DNA of 64,000 nt, taken from Sphingopyxis sp. PAMC25046. GTDB taxonomy: Bacteria; Pseudomonadota; Alphaproteobacteria; Sphingomonadales; Sphingomonadaceae. Numbering within the stretch: the first letter of the stretch is position 1; every line of letters starts with the position of its first letter. The translations under genes were made by a program, and so were the position numbers. Positions 26,552-37,033 of this stretch are shown piece by piece. Where the stretch lies: assembly GCF_004795895.1 (NCBI RefSeq), contig NZ_CP039250.1, positions 1,302,001 through 1,366,000 on the forward strand, written 5' to 3'. The notes beneath the pieces are model-generated. The model saw nothing but the letters and a program-made list of their open reading frames with translations. It searched no databases and had not been told where the DNA came from.

Positions 26552-27478
26552 ATGGCTGAAATCACGGCCGCTCTCGTCAAGGAACTGCGCGACCGCACGG
26601 GCGCAGGCATGATGGATTGCAAGAAGGCGCTCGCCGAAAACAACGGCGACATCGAAGCGTCGATTGACTGGCTGCGTACCAAGGGCCTCGCCGCCGCCGC
26701 CAAGAAGGCCGGTCGCGTCGCCGCCGAGGGCCTTGTCGGCGTAGCCACCGACGGCAACCGCGGTGCGATGGTCGAAGTGAACAGCGAAACCGACTTCGTT
26801 GCGAAGAACGAACAGTTCCAGGGCTTTGTCCGCGACGTGACGCAGGTCGCGCTCGCCGGCAACATCACCGACATCGACGCGCTGAACGCCGCGGCTTATC
26901 CGACCGGCGGCACCGTCGCCGAACAGCTGACGCAGAACGTCGCGACGATCGGTGAGAACCAGTCGCTGCGCCGCTCGGCGATCGTTTCGGTGAACTCGGG
27001 CGTCGTCACCGGCTATGTCCATAACGCCGCCGCGCCGGGCATGGGTAAGATCGGCGTGCTCGTCGCGCTCGAATCGACCGCCGGCGCCGACGTTCTCGAA
27101 CCGCTCGGCAAGCAGCTCGCGATGCACGTCGCCGCCGCCAACCCGCTGGCCCTGAACGGCGACGATCTCGACGCCGATCTCGTCGCCCGCGAACGCGCGA
27201 TCGCCGAGGAAAAGGCCGCCCAGTCGGGCAAGCCCGCCGACATCGTTTCGAAGATGGTCGACGGCGCGATCGCCAAGTATCGCAAGGAAAACGCGCTGCT
27301 GTCGCAGCTCTTCGTGATGGACGGCAAGACCCCGGTCGCCGAAGTCGTCGCCGCCGCCGGCAAGGATGTCGGCGCAACGATCACGCTCAAGGGCTTTGTC
27401 CGCTTCCAGCTCGGCGAAGGCATCGAGAAGGAAGCAAGCGATTTCGCGGCGGAAGTCGCGGCCGCCGCTGGCGTCTGA
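26552..27478 (+). CDS. tsf: Translation elongation factor Ts
   Basis: Guanine-nucleotide exchange factor for EF-Tu. ATG follows GAAAGGAA. The 308-residue protein begins with the UBA-like helical bundle ([20 protein letters not shown], then [16 protein letters not shown]) and has the EF-Tu-contacting TDFVAKN motif in [16 protein letters not shown], then two core subdomains. Length is normal for alphaproteobacteria. It lies 134 bases after rpsB, with the hairpin between. Confidence 0.98.
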   Translation: MAEITAALVKELRDRTGAGMMDCKKALAENNGDIEASIDWLRTKGLAAAAKKAGRVAAEGLVGVATDGNRGAMVEVNSETDFVAKNEQFQGFVRDVTQVALAGNITDIDALNAAAYPTGGTVAEQLTQNVATIGENQSLRRSAIVSVNSGVVTGYVHNAAAPGMGKIGVLVALESTAGADVLEPLGKQLAMHVAAANPLALNGDDLDADLVARERAIAEEKAAQSGKPADIVSKMVDGAIAKYRKENALLSQLFVMDGKTPVAEVVAAAGKDVGATITLKGFVRFQLGEGIEKEASDFAAEVAAAAGV

Positions 27479-27519
27479 AAGGCACGATACGGATTGCCGC
27501 ATTCGCCGCGGCAGTCCGC

Positions 27520-27548
27520 TTGGCAATGGCGCGTGCCCGCTCTAGGGT
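27520..27548 (+). promoter_or_regulatory. Candidate internal promoter for pyrH
   Basis: TTGGCA and TAGGGT with a 17-base spacer, 45 bases before the pyrH start, in a 115-base gap after tsf. The same TAGGGT-type -10 appears at 42075. Confidence 0.4.
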
Positions 27549-27593
27549 GCGCGCCATTCGCTTATTCATCGATACCAAGAGGTTCCCCACGAC

Positions 27594-28316
27594 ATGGCAT
27601 TGCCCGGCATGAAACGCATTTTGCTCAAGCTGTCGGGCGAGGCGCTGATGGGCCCCAGCCCCTTCGGCATCGACCCCGAAACGGTCGCGAGCATGGCGGC
27701 CGAGGTCAAGGAAGCCAAGGACCGCGGCCTTGAAATCTGCCTCGTTATCGGCGGTGGCAACATCTTTCGCGGCATGGCGGGCGCCGCCAAGGGCATGGAC
27801 CGCGCGCAGGCCGACTATATGGGCATGCTCGCGACCGTGATGAACGCGCTCGCGATGCAGAATGCACTCGAGCAGCTCGGCGTCGAAACGCGCGTCCAGT
27901 CGGCGATCGAGATGGACAAGGTATGCGAGCCCGTGATCCGCCGCCGCGCCGAACGCCATATGGAAAAGGGGCGCGTCGTGATCTTCGCCGCCGGCGTCGG
28001 TGCTCCCTATTTCACCACCGACAGCGGCGCCGCACTGCGCGCCGCCGAAATGAAGTGCGACGCGCTGCTCAAGGGCACCAGCGTCGACGGCGTCTACAAT
28101 GCCGACCCCAAGAAGGATGCGTCGGCGGTGCGCTACGACACACTGAGCTATGATCGCGTGCTCGCCGACAATCTGAAGGTGATGGACGCGAGCGCGGTGG
28201 CGCTCTGCCGCGACAACCATATCCCGATCGTCGTGTTCAACATCCGCGAGCCTGGCAATTTGGCGCGCGTGCTGGCAGGCGAGGGCGTTTCGACCGTCGT
28301 CGGCGACGCTGGCTGA
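27594..28316 (+). CDS. pyrH: UMP kinase
   Basis: Phosphorylates UMP to UDP; a hexameric amino-acid-kinase-fold enzyme, unrelated to eukaryotic UMP/CMP kinases. The 240-residue product has the ATP-site start [14 protein letters not shown], the glycine loop [11 protein letters not shown], and the substrate region [17 protein letters not shown] with [10 protein letters not shown]. Start at ATG 27594; a second ATG five codons later is possible. Second half of the conserved pyrH-frr pair; the stop is 25 bases before frr. Confidence 0.97.
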   Translation: MALPGMKRILLKLSGEALMGPSPFGIDPETVASMAAEVKEAKDRGLEICLVIGGGNIFRGMAGAAKGMDRAQADYMGMLATVMNALAMQNALEQLGVETRVQSAIEMDKVCEPVIRRRAERHMEKGRVVIFAAGVGAPYFTTDSGAALRAAEMKCDALLKGTSVDGVYNADPKKDASAVRYDTLSYDRVLADNLKVMDASAVALCRDNHIPIVVFNIREPGNLARVLAGEGVSTVVGDAG

Positions 28317-28341
28317 CAAGATATTCAGAGAGGAAAGACAG

Positions 28342-28896
28342 ATGGCGAAATATGACAAGGCCGACCTCGAACGCCGCATGCACGGCGCGGTCGAATCGCT
28401 GAAGCACGACCTTGCGGGCCTGCGCACCGGCCGCGCGCACACCGCGCTGCTCGATCCGGTGACCGTCGAGGTCTATGGCAGCCACATGCCGCTGAACCAG
28501 GTCGCGTCGGTCAGCGCGCCCGAACCGCGCATGCTGTCGGTGCAGGTGTGGGACAAATCGAACGTCGGCCCGGTCGACAAGGCGATCCGCTCGGCGGGTC
28601 TTGGCCTCAACCCGATCGTCGACGGCCAGATGCTGCGCCTGCCGATCCCCGAAATGACGCAGGAGCGCCGCAAGGAACTCTCGAAGCTCGCCGGCCAATA
28701 TGCCGAAAAGGCGCGCGTCGCCGTCCGCAACGTCCGCCGCGATGGTATGGACAATCTCAAGACCGACGAAAACAAGAAGGAAATCAGCGAGGACGAGCGC
28801 AAGCGCGCCGAAACCGACGTCCAGAAGCTGACCGACAGCACGATCGCCGAAATCGACGCCGCAGCAACCGCCAAGGAAAAGGAAATCCTGGGCTAG
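28342..28896 (+). CDS. frr: Ribosome recycling factor
   Basis: Splits post-termination ribosomes together with EF-G. The 184-residue length is standard. Domain I coiled-coil segments [20 protein letters not shown] and [20 protein letters not shown], plus [20 protein letters not shown], are diagnostic; the short domain II lies between ([20 protein letters not shown]). A GAGAGGAAAG ribosome site precedes the ATG. It is followed by an intergenic palindrome before uppS. Confidence 0.98.
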   Translation: MAKYDKADLERRMHGAVESLKHDLAGLRTGRAHTALLDPVTVEVYGSHMPLNQVASVSAPEPRMLSVQVWDKSNVGPVDKAIRSAGLGLNPIVDGQMLRLPIPEMTQERRKELSKLAGQYAEKARVAVRNVRRDGMDNLKTDENKKEISEDERKRAETDVQKLTDSTIAEIDAAATAKEKEILG

Positions 28897-28920
28897 TGCT
28901 TATCTGCGCATACCATTTTT

Positions 28921-29002
28921 CCGTTCGGGCTCAGCCTGTCGAAGCCCCGTCCTTTCCTTCTGAAAGAAAGAACGGCCCTTCGACAAGCTCAGGGCGAACG
29001 GG
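28921..29002. repeat. Intergenic palindromic repeat, family A, copy 1
   Basis: Left arm CCGTTCGGGCTCAGCCTGTC and GAAGCCCCGTCCTTTC pair with a right arm that ends CTTCGACAAGCTCAGGGCGA. The same consensus (CCGTTCGTGCTGAGCTTGTC, GAAGCACCG) returns at 40250. A TTTTT run follows at 29003-29007, so in the frr-uppS gap this copy may act as a terminator or attenuator. Confidence 0.85.
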
Positions 29003-29018
29003 TTTTTAGGTTCTTCCT

Positions 29019-29705
<687 letters not shown>

Positions 29706-29709
29706 GGGC

Positions 29710-30381
29710 ATGGCGACAGCGGCGAAATCGGATCTCTGGGTGCGGCTCGCCTCGGCGATCATCCTGTTCGCGATCGCGGGCACCGCGCTATGGTTCGGCG
29801 GCATCGCCTTCGGCCTGCTGCTGCTCGTCGGCGGCGCCCTCGTCCTCGTCGAATGGTTCCAGCTCGTGAAGGCGATGACGCTCGGCAGCGGCGGCAAGAC
29901 CGCACTCCACATCCTCGGCCCGATCCTCGTGCTCGGCGCGATGGCGGGGCTATGGTTCGTTCGCGATCATCTGGGCGTGACCGCAGCGCTGTGGGTGTTC
30001 GGCATAGTCTGGGCGACCGACATCGGCGCCTATTTCGCCGGCCGCGCCTTCGGCGGCGCGCGTCTCGCGCCGAAAATCAGCCCGTCGAAAACCTGGTCGG
30101 GGCTGTTCGGCGGCATGGTCGCGGCGCTGATCGCCAGCGCCACGATCGGCGACCGCGCGGGTATCGTGGGCGTGCCGCTATGGATCGGCCTGTTCATGGG
30201 CCTCCTCGCGCAGCTTGGCGATCTTGCGCAAAGCTGGATGAAGCGCCGCGCGGGCGTGAAAGATTCGGGCAAGCTCATCCCCGGCCACGGCGGCCTCTTC
30301 GATCGCGTCGACGGCGTCCTGCCCGTGGCGCTGCTGCTCGGCGCGCTGGCCTTCGCGGGTCAGATCGCGGTGCGCGGCTGA
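29710..30381 (+). CDS. cdsA: Phosphatidate cytidylyltransferase
   Basis: Makes CDP-diacylglycerol, the precursor of all phospholipids. ATG 29710 lies four bases after the uppS stop; the frame is open further upstream but overlaps uppS. The family signature is complete: SWMKRRAGVKDSGKLIPGHG, then GLFDRVD. Six or so membrane helices make up the 223 residues, shorter than E. coli CdsA (285), as in other alphaproteobacteria. One base separates it from dxr. Confidence 0.95.
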   Translation: MATAAKSDLWVRLASAIILFAIAGTALWFGGIAFGLLLLVGGALVLVEWFQLVKAMTLGSGGKTALHILGPILVLGAMAGLWFVRDHLGVTAALWVFGIVWATDIGAYFAGRAFGGARLAPKISPSKTWSGLFGGMVAALIASATIGDRAGIVGVPLWIGLFMGLLAQLGDLAQSWMKRRAGVKDSGKLIPGHGGLFDRVDGVLPVALLLGALAFAGQIAVRG

Positions 30382-30382
30382 C

Positions 30383-31546
30383 ATGGCGCGCCGCCTCTCC
30401 CTGTTCGGTGCGACGGGCTCGGTCGGGCAATCGACCCTCGATCTCGTGCGCCGCGATGGAGAGGCCTGGCGGGTCGCGGTGCTGACCGCCAATTGCGACG
30501 TTGCCGAGCTGGCGAAGCTCGCCAAGGAATTTCGCCCCGACCTCGCTGTCGTCGCCGACGAAAGCCGTCACGACGCGCTGAAGGATGCGCTTTCAGGAAC
30601 GGGCATCGAAACCGCTGCAGGCGCCGCGGCGCTCGTCGAGGCGGCGCAGCGGCCCACTGACCTCGTCATGGCGGCCATCGTCGGTACCGCCGGCCTCGCG
30701 CCGACGATGGCGGCACTCGCCGCCGGCCACGACGTCGCGCTCGCCAACAAGGAGGCGCTGGTGTCGGCGGCCGAGTTGATGACGGCGGCCGCACGCGCCT
30801 CGGGCGCAACGATCCTGCCCGTCGACAGCGAGCATAATGCGATCTTTCAGTGCCTTTCGGGCGGCCGCATCGATCAGGTGCGACGCATCATCCTGACCGC
30901 GAGCGGCGGGCCGTTCCGCACGATGCGCGCCGACGACATGGCGCGCGTCACGCCCGCACAGGCGGTCGCGCACCCCAACTGGTCGATGGGCGCCAAGATC
31001 AGCGTCGATTCGGCGACCATGATGAACAAGGGGCTCGAACTGATCGAGGCGCATCATCTGTTCCCCGTCGGGCTCGACCGCATCGAAATCCTCGTCCACC
31101 CGCAATCGGTGATCCACAGCCTCGTCGAATATATCGACTGCTCGACGCTCGCGCAGCTCGGATCGCCTGACATGCGCATCCCGATCAGCAGCGCGCTGGC
31201 CTGGCCGCAGCGGATGGCAACGCCGTGCGCCCCGCTCGACCTCGCAACCATCGCGCGGCTCGATTTCGAGGCGCCCGACGAGGTGCGCTTTCCCGCGACC
31301 GCGCTCTGCCGCGCCGCGATCGCCGAAGGCGGCGCGCGCCCGGCGCAGCTCAACGCCGCGAACGAGGTGGCGGTCGCCGCCTTCCTTGCGGGCCGCATCT
31401 CCTTCCCCGCGATCGTCGACACGGTGCGCCGCGTGGCCGATGCCGACGCCCCGGCGGTGCCGACCTCGCTTCAGGACATATTCAGCGTTGATGCCGCATC
31501 CCGCGCGGCCGCGCAGCATTTTGTGGACCAGTACGAACATGCCTGA
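30383..31546 (+). CDS. dxr: 1-deoxy-D-xylulose-5-phosphate reductoisomerase
   Basis: First committed step of the MEP isoprenoid pathway; NADPH-dependent. The 387-residue protein opens with the Rossmann motif LFGATGSVGQSTLDLV, then ALANKEALVSAAELM, the metal and substrate motif ILPVDSEHNAIFQCL, SASGGPFR-like TASGGPFRTM, the flap WSMGAKISVDSATMMNKGLE and LNAANEVAVAAF. All key residues are present. The stop overlaps the start of rseP by eight bases. Confidence 0.97.
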   Translation: MARRLSLFGATGSVGQSTLDLVRRDGEAWRVAVLTANCDVAELAKLAKEFRPDLAVVADESRHDALKDALSGTGIETAAGAAALVEAAQRPTDLVMAAIVGTAGLAPTMAALAAGHDVALANKEALVSAAELMTAAARASGATILPVDSEHNAIFQCLSGGRIDQVRRIILTASGGPFRTMRADDMARVTPAQAVAHPNWSMGAKISVDSATMMNKGLELIEAHHLFPVGLDRIEILVHPQSVIHSLVEYIDCSTLAQLGSPDMRIPISSALAWPQRMATPCAPLDLATIARLDFEAPDEVRFPATALCRAAIAEGGARPAQLNAANEVAVAAFLAGRISFPAIVDTVRRVADADAPAVPTSLQDIFSVDAASRAAAQHFVDQYEHA

Positions 31547-32669
31547 TGTGCCGCTTTGGCTTTATTTCGTCGCTTTCCTCGCCGTCCTCGGGCCGCTCGT
31601 CTTCGTGCACGAATATGGCCATTATATCGTCGGCCGCTGGTGCGGGGTGAAGGCCGAGACCTTCTCGATCGGATTCGGGCGCAAGATCCTCGGTTGGACC
31701 GACAAGCGCGGCACCGAATGGAAGATCGGCTGGCTGCCGCTCGGCGGCTATGTCCAGTTCGCGGGAGACCGCGATGCGGTCAGCCAGCCCGATGCCGATT
31801 GGCAGCAGCTGCCCGCTGAAGAGAAATCGCACACCTTCCCCGCGCAGCCGGTGTGGAAGCGCGCGCTGATCGTGCTCGCTGGGCCCGTGACGAACTTTCT
31901 GTTCGCCATCCTGATCTTTGCGGCTTTTGCGATGGTTTACGGCGTTGGCCGTACTCCGGCCGTTATCGGCGCGGTAGAGGCGGACAGCGCCGCGCAGGAA
32001 GCGGGTCTACGCGCCGGCGACAGGATCGTCAGCATCGACGGCCGAAGAATGGATACGTTCAACGACATTCAGGCTGCGGTGGCGTTCAACCTCGGCAAGC
32101 CCGCCAGCCTCCAGATCGCGCGCGGCAACGATCGGCTGAACGTCACGTTGCGGCCGCGGATCATCTCCGAGCGCGACCCGTTCGGCAACAAAAGCGAGCG
32201 CGCCGTGATCGGGATCCGTTCGGGTGCGCCAGTCTATTCGGCCGTGGGTCCCGTCGCGGCGTTCCAGGAAAGCGCCGCGCAAACTTGGGAGATGGTGCGG
32301 CTGACGGGGAGCATCCTCGGCCAGTTCGTGACTGGCCAGCGTTCGATCAAGGATATGGGCGGACCGGTCAAGATCGCCAAGCAGTCGGGCGAGATGGCGA
32401 CACTGGGGATCGGCACGCTGATCTTCTTTGCCGCCTTCATCTCTATCAATCTGGGGTTCATCAACCTCTTGCCATTGCCGATGCTCGATGGCGGTCATCT
32501 GGCCTTTTACGCCTATGAGGCGATCCGGCGACGTCCCGCGCCCCCCGAGGCGCAGGAATGGGCGTTCCGATTCGGCTTTGTGGCGATCGCGACCCTCATG
32601 CTGGTCGTGACTTTCAACGATTTGGGCTCAATTGGCGTGTGGGACAGGATCGCCCGCTTGATTGGCTAG
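31539..32669 (+). CDS. rseP: RIP metalloprotease RseP
   Basis: Site-2 intramembrane zinc protease that cleaves anti-sigma factors in the envelope stress response. ATG 31539 lies inside the end of dxr. In the 376-residue protein HEYGH, within VFVHEYGHYIVGRWCG, is the zinc-binding HExxH in the first membrane helix, one PDZ domain follows (EAGLRAGDRIVSIDGRRMDT), and NLLPLPMLDGGHL is the second active-site motif. E. coli RseP has two PDZ domains; a single one is common here. Directly upstream of bamA, as in most proteobacteria. Confidence 0.96.
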   Translation: MPDVPLWLYFVAFLAVLGPLVFVHEYGHYIVGRWCGVKAETFSIGFGRKILGWTDKRGTEWKIGWLPLGGYVQFAGDRDAVSQPDADWQQLPAEEKSHTFPAQPVWKRALIVLAGPVTNFLFAILIFAAFAMVYGVGRTPAVIGAVEADSAAQEAGLRAGDRIVSIDGRRMDTFNDIQAAVAFNLGKPASLQIARGNDRLNVTLRPRIISERDPFGNKSERAVIGIRSGAPVYSAVGPVAAFQESAAQTWEMVRLTGSILGQFVTGQRSIKDMGGPVKIAKQSGEMATLGIGTLIFFAAFISINLGFINLLPLPMLDGGHLAFYAYEAIRRRPAPPEAQEWAFRFGFVAIATLMLVVTFNDLGSIGVWDRIARLIG

Positions 32670-32742
32670 CGAGTCTGGGGCAGGGAGTGGCGCGCAACCC
32701 CGCGGTCAGGCGGGTTTGTCGCTTTTGAGTTATTTTTTCGGG

Positions 32743-35427
32743 ATGAACAGCGTGGCTTCACACAAATTTTCGGCGCGGACGCAGCTGTCGGTGGTTCTTC
32801 TGGCCGGCACGATGCTCGCGACGCCGTTGATGGCGCAAGATGTTGCGCCGCCGCCCGTCCCCGCGCCGACGGTCCCGGCGCCGACCCCCGAAGCGGCGCC
32901 GACCGCGACGACGGTCCAGTCGATCACGGTCGTCGGCAACCAACGGCTCGAGGCGCAGACGATCCTGTCGTACCTGCGCTTGCGCGTCGGCCAGCCATAT
33001 GACCGCGCGGTGCTCGACCAGGCGCTGAAGGACCTTGCCGCCACCGAGCTGTTCAAGGATTTCCAGATCACCGACAACAATGGTGCGCTGACGATCCAGG
33101 TCACCGAAAACCCGGTGATCAACCGCGTGATCCTCGAAGGCAACAAACGCCTCAAGGAAGACAAGATCCGTCCCGAGATCAAGATGGCGCCGCGCCAGAT
33201 CTACACGCGCTCGAAAGTCCGCGCCGACGTCGCGCGCATCATCGAACTCTACAAGCGGCAGGGCCGCTTCGCCGCGACCGTCGAGCCCAAGATGGTCTCA
33301 CTCGACCAGAACCGCGTCGACGTCGTCTTCGAAATCAACGAAGGCCCGAAGTCGAAGGTCCGCCAGATCAACATCATCGGCAACGAGAAGTTCAGCGACG
33401 GCGACCTCAAGGACGAAATGGCGACCAAGGAGGCGGGGCTGCTGACGATCCTGTCGTCGAACACCAGCTACGACCCCGATCGCCTCGCCTATGACCAGCA
33501 GAAGGTGCGCCTTTTCTACCTGACCAACGGTTATGCCGACTTCCGCGTGATTTCGGCGGTCGCCGAGCTGACGAGCAACAAGCAGGACTTCATCATCACC
33601 TATGTCGTCGAGGAGGGCGAACGCTACAAGTTCGGCGACGTCGACGTGCAGAGCGAGATCCGCGACTTCCAGCCCGAGATGCTGAAAAAGCTGCTGCCGA
33701 TGAAGACCGGCGACTGGTACGACGCCAAGCTGGTCGAGGATACAGTCGAAAGCCTCAGCGAAACCGCCGGCCTGTTCGGCTACGCCTTCGCCGACATCAA
33801 TCCCGAATTCCGCCGCAATCCCGAAGACCGGACGATGGCGATCACCTTCAACGTCGGCGAAAGCCCGCGTACCTACGTCGAGCGCATCGACGTCAACGGC
33901 AACACGCTGACGCACGACAAGGTGGTGCGCCGCGAATTCCGCCTGAACGAGGGCGACGCGTTCAACAGCTTCGGCGTCAAGCGGACCGAGAGCCGCATCA
34001 ACAGCTTGGGATATTTCCAGGAAAATCTGGAAATCGAGCGCAAGGAAGGCAGCGCGCCCGACCGCATCATCCTCGAAACCAATGTCGAGGAAAAGCCGAC
34101 TGGCGAACTGTCGCTCTCGGCCGGTTTCTCGTCGATCGAGAATTTCCTGCTCCAGGCGTCGATCCGCCAGCGCAACTTCCGAGGCCTCGGCCAGCAACTC
34201 CAGGCCTCGGTCAACTATTCGAGCTATTCGAAGTCGATCGAACTCGGCTTTACCGAACCCTATCTGTTCGACCGCAATATCTCGATCGGCGGCAGCGTCT
34301 ATCGCCGCGATCTCAATTCGTTCAACTTCATCGACAACGATCGCCGCACGACCTTCGAACAGGTCACGACCGGCGCGCAGATCAACGTCGGTGTGCCGCT
34401 GACCGAATTCATGTCCTTCTTCGGTCGCTACAGCATCAACTTCGACGATGTGACGCTCGACAAGTCGATCTATTATTTCGGCGACGAATGCGATCCGCTC
34501 GTCGCCGGCCGCTATCTGTGCGACGCGATCGGCAGCCGCACAACCTCGCTGCTCGGCTACACGCTCGCTTATGACGACCGCGACAACCGCCTGCGTCCTA
34601 CGCGCGGCCAGTCGCTGTCCTTGAGCCAGGATTTCGCCGGGCTTGGCGGCAGCGTCAAATATGTTCGCACGCGCCTCGCGGGCAGCAAGCACTTCAACCT
34701 TGGCAGCCGTTTCATCCTCAACATCTCGGCCGAGGGCGGCTATATCTATCCGTTCGGCGGGCGCCCGACCCCGACCAGCGACAAGGTCCGCCTGACCGAC
34801 CGCTTCTTCCTCGGCGAACCGCAGATGCGCGGTTTCGACATTCGCGGGGTCGGCCCGCGCGTCATCCGCTATGCCGCGACCTATGATCCGCTCAATCCGG
34901 TGATCGACACCAGCAACGACAATCGCGGCCAGATTGACGACGCGCTCGGCGGGCGCGCCTATTATCAGGGCCGGATCGAACTCGATATTCCGCTTGGCAC
35001 CGGGGCAAAGGAATTGGGGCTGCGGCCGTCGATCTTCCTCGATGTCGGCTCGGTGTTCAGCGTGAAACGTCCGACGCTGACCACGCTCGACGATTTCCGC
35101 GATCCCGCCGACGGTTTCACCAAGTTCCTCTGCCGCAACGCGACCACGGGCGTCAGCCAGTTCGCGACCGAAACCGTTACGACACCGGAAGGCGGCGTCC
35201 CAACGCCAACCGGCGACTATACGACCTGCCCGGAAGGTTTCTCGTCGCTCGCGCCGTTCGAGGAACGCTTCTTCGGCGACACCTGGATGCCGCGCGTCGC
35301 AATCGGTGCCGGGGTCAACTGGAACTCTCCTTTCGGTCCCTTCCGGATCGACTTCGCTTACGCCCTTCGTAAAGAAGAGGGCGATGATACCAAACGCTTC
35401 TCATTCAATGTAGGAACCCAATTCTGA
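32743..35427 (+). CDS. bamA: Outer membrane protein assembly factor BamA
   Basis: Central subunit of the machine that inserts beta-barrel proteins. ATG 32743 begins a signal peptide (SARTQLSVVLLAGTMLATPL, cleavage after LMAQ), then a short Pro/Ala stretch and five POTRA domains (about residues 65-425; for example ITVVGNQRLEAQTILSYLRL). The C-terminal barrel (about 430-894) has the conserved VRLTDRFFLGEPQMRGFDIR segment in loop 6 and ends in Phe. At 894 residues it is somewhat longer than E. coli BamA (810). Its stop shares one base with the start of skp. Confidence 0.96.
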   Translation: MNSVASHKFSARTQLSVVLLAGTMLATPLMAQDVAPPPVPAPTVPAPTPEAAPTATTVQSITVVGNQRLEAQTILSYLRLRVGQPYDRAVLDQALKDLAATELFKDFQITDNNGALTIQVTENPVINRVILEGNKRLKEDKIRPEIKMAPRQIYTRSKVRADVARIIELYKRQGRFAATVEPKMVSLDQNRVDVVFEINEGPKSKVRQINIIGNEKFSDGDLKDEMATKEAGLLTILSSNTSYDPDRLAYDQQKVRLFYLTNGYADFRVISAVAELTSNKQDFIITYVVEEGERYKFGDVDVQSEIRDFQPEMLKKLLPMKTGDWYDAKLVEDTVESLSETAGLFGYAFADINPEFRRNPEDRTMAITFNVGESPRTYVERIDVNGNTLTHDKVVRREFRLNEGDAFNSFGVKRTESRINSLGYFQENLEIERKEGSAPDRIILETNVEEKPTGELSLSAGFSSIENFLLQASIRQRNFRGLGQQLQASVNYSSYSKSIELGFTEPYLFDRNISIGGSVYRRDLNSFNFIDNDRRTTFEQVTTGAQINVGVPLTEFMSFFGRYSINFDDVTLDKSIYYFGDECDPLVAGRYLCDAIGSRTTSLLGYTLAYDDRDNRLRPTRGQSLSLSQDFAGLGGSVKYVRTRLAGSKHFNLGSRFILNISAEGGYIYPFGGRPTPTSDKVRLTDRFFLGEPQMRGFDIRGVGPRVIRYAATYDPLNPVIDTSNDNRGQIDDALGGRAYYQGRIELDIPLGTGAKELGLRPSIFLDVGSVFSVKRPTLTTLDDFRDPADGFTKFLCRNATTGVSQFATETVTTPEGGVPTPTGDYTTCPEGFSSLAPFEERFFGDTWMPRVAIGAGVNWNSPFGPFRIDFAYALRKEEGDDTKRFSFNVGTQF

Positions 35428-36116
35428 TGAAGAAAATCCTTGCCGCCTCCGCGCTGGCGATCGCCGCGCTGTCGGTTTCGCCCATCCTCTCGGCCCCCGC
35501 ACTCGCGCAGGCCAAGGGCGTGGGCGTTGCCGACGTGCGCGTCGCCGCCGCGCGTTCGAACGCCTTCCGCACCGCGTCGCAGCAGATCGAAACCACCTAC
35601 AAGGCGCAGATCGATCAGCAGCAGTCGCGCGGCCAGACGCTGCAGGCCGAAATCAACGTCCTGATCGCCAAATATAATGAAGAGGCGAAAAAGACGCCGC
35701 AGAACCAGGCCGCGCTGCAGGCCGCCGCAAAGGCGGTGCAGGACAAGCGCCAGGCCGCGCAGACCGAACTCGGCCAGATCGGCGCGCCGGTCGACCTCGC
35801 CATCGCTTATGTCGAAGACCAGATCAGCGTCCGCATGAACGAGGCGATCAAGGCCGCGATGACCGCGAAAAAGATCGACCTGCTGCTCAACCCCGACGCC
35901 GTTCTTGCGCGCGAAAACAATGTCGACATCACCGACGCGGTGGTGACCGAACTCAACCGCATCCTGCCCAGCGTTTCGATCGCGGTTCCGGCCGGCTACC
36001 AGCCCGGCCAGCTCGTCCAGCAGCGCAACCAGCAGCTGATGGACGCGGCGCGTGCGTCGCAGGGCACGGCGACTCCGGCGCCGGCGCCGACCGGCACCCA
36101 GCCAACCACGCGCTGA
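35427..36116 (+). CDS. skp: OmpH/Skp family periplasmic chaperone
   Basis: Holds unfolded outer membrane proteins on their way to BamA. Signal peptide [20 protein letters not shown] ending in ALAQA; then [16 protein letters not shown], the usual first beta strand, and a long helical hairpin rich in Gln, Ala and Lys (residues 50-140) that forms the tentacles. A Pro/Thr/Ala tail follows residue 205. At 229 residues it is longer than E. coli Skp (161), typical of sphingomonads. Start overlaps the bamA stop (TGATG). Confidence 0.92.
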   Translation: MKKILAASALAIAALSVSPILSAPALAQAKGVGVADVRVAAARSNAFRTASQQIETTYKAQIDQQQSRGQTLQAEINVLIAKYNEEAKKTPQNQAALQAAAKAVQDKRQAAQTELGQIGAPVDLAIAYVEDQISVRMNEAIKAAMTAKKIDLLLNPDAVLARENNVDITDAVVTELNRILPSVSIAVPAGYQPGQLVQQRNQQLMDAARASQGTATPAPAPTGTQPTTR

Positions 36117-36120
36117 TCCG

Positions 36121-36600
36121 ATGGCCGAAGGGGAAAATGGGGCAGGGGCGTTGGGCCCGGTGGATATCCGCCGGATTCTGACGCTGCTGCCGCACCGTTA
36201 TCCGATGCTGCTCGTCGACCGGGTGGAATCGATGGTGAAGGACACCTCGATCCACGCGGTCAAGGCGGTGACGATGAACGAGCCCTTTTTTCAGGGCCAT
36301 TTCCCCGGCCGGCCGATCATGCCCGGCGTCCTCATCGTAGAGGCGCTGGCGCAGGCGGGCGGCATTCTCGCGATCGAATCGCTCGGCCTCGGCGGCTCGG
36401 GCAAGCTCGTCTATTTCATGGGCATCGACGGGGTGAAGTTCAGGAAGCCCGTCGAACCCGGCGTGCTGCTCGACCTCCATGTCACGATCCTTCAGGCGAA
36501 ACGGAATATCTGCAAGTTCGAAGGTAAGGCGATGCTGGGCGATCAATTGGCGACCGAATGCCAGTTCACCGCTATGATCGCCGATCCGCCGAGCGACTAA
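36121..36600 (+). CDS. fabZ: 3-hydroxyacyl-ACP dehydratase FabZ
   Basis: Dehydrates 3-hydroxyacyl-ACP in fatty-acid synthesis. Hot-dog fold with the active-site helix [20 protein letters not shown], where His and Glu are catalytic; [14 protein letters not shown] and [20 protein letters not shown] complete the domain. ATG 36121 lies four bases after the skp stop; 159 residues is normal. In most proteobacteria lpxD precedes and lpxA follows fabZ; neither is here, so in this genome the gene serves fatty-acid synthesis without lipid A neighbours. Confidence 0.96.
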   Translation: MAEGENGAGALGPVDIRRILTLLPHRYPMLLVDRVESMVKDTSIHAVKAVTMNEPFFQGHFPGRPIMPGVLIVEALAQAGGILAIESLGLGGSGKLVYFMGIDGVKFRKPVEPGVLLDLHVTILQAKRNICKFEGKAMLGDQLATECQFTAMIADPPSD

Positions 36601-36611
36601 GAAGTATCTCA

Positions 36612-36690
36612 CTTCGTCATCCCGGACTTGATCCGGGATCCACCGCGGCGTCGAAGTCGTGGGCCCCGGATCAGGTCCGGGGTGACGAAG
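36612..36690. repeat. Intergenic palindromic repeat, family B
   Basis: CTTCGTCATCCCGGACTTGA and TCCGGGATCC are mirrored by GGCCCCGGATCAGGTCCGGG and GTGACGAAG. It lies 11 bases after fabZ and could act as its terminator or as an mRNA 3' stabiliser. It is the only copy of this family in the window. Confidence 0.85.
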
Positions 36691-36796
36691 CAGGGGAGTT
36701 GCATTTTTCCAGCCAGCCCACTAAGGGCGCCACTTCGCGTTCTCGGACGCACAGACTCAGCCGCTGGTCGGTAACCAGCGGCACAGGAGCCAAGAG

Positions 36797-37024
36797 ATGA
36801 AAAAAGACGTTCACCCCGACTATCACATGATCACGGTCAAGATGACCGATGGCACCGAATATCAGACGCGCTCGACCTGGGGCAAAGAGGGCGACGTGAT
36901 GACGCTCGAAATCGACCCCACCGCGCACCCGGCGTGGACCGGCGGCACCGGACGCCTGCTCGACGCTGGCGGTCAGGTCGCGAAGTTCAACAAGCGTTTC
37001 GGTGGTCTCACCCTCAAGCGTTAA
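36797..37024 (+). CDS. rpmE: 50S ribosomal protein L31
   Basis: A 75-residue large-subunit protein. [20 protein letters not shown] and [20 protein letters not shown] with RFGG are diagnostic. The CxxC zinc pairs of the classic zinc form are absent, so this is the zinc-independent form, which does not act as a zinc reserve. CAGGAGCCAAGAG precedes the ATG. It is convergent with glpK, nine bases between stops. Confidence 0.95.
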   Translation: MKKDVHPDYHMITVKMTDGTEYQTRSTWGKEGDVMTLEIDPTAHPAWTGGTGRLLDAGGQVAKFNKRFGGLTLKR

Positions 37025-37033
37025 TTCGGCTCC

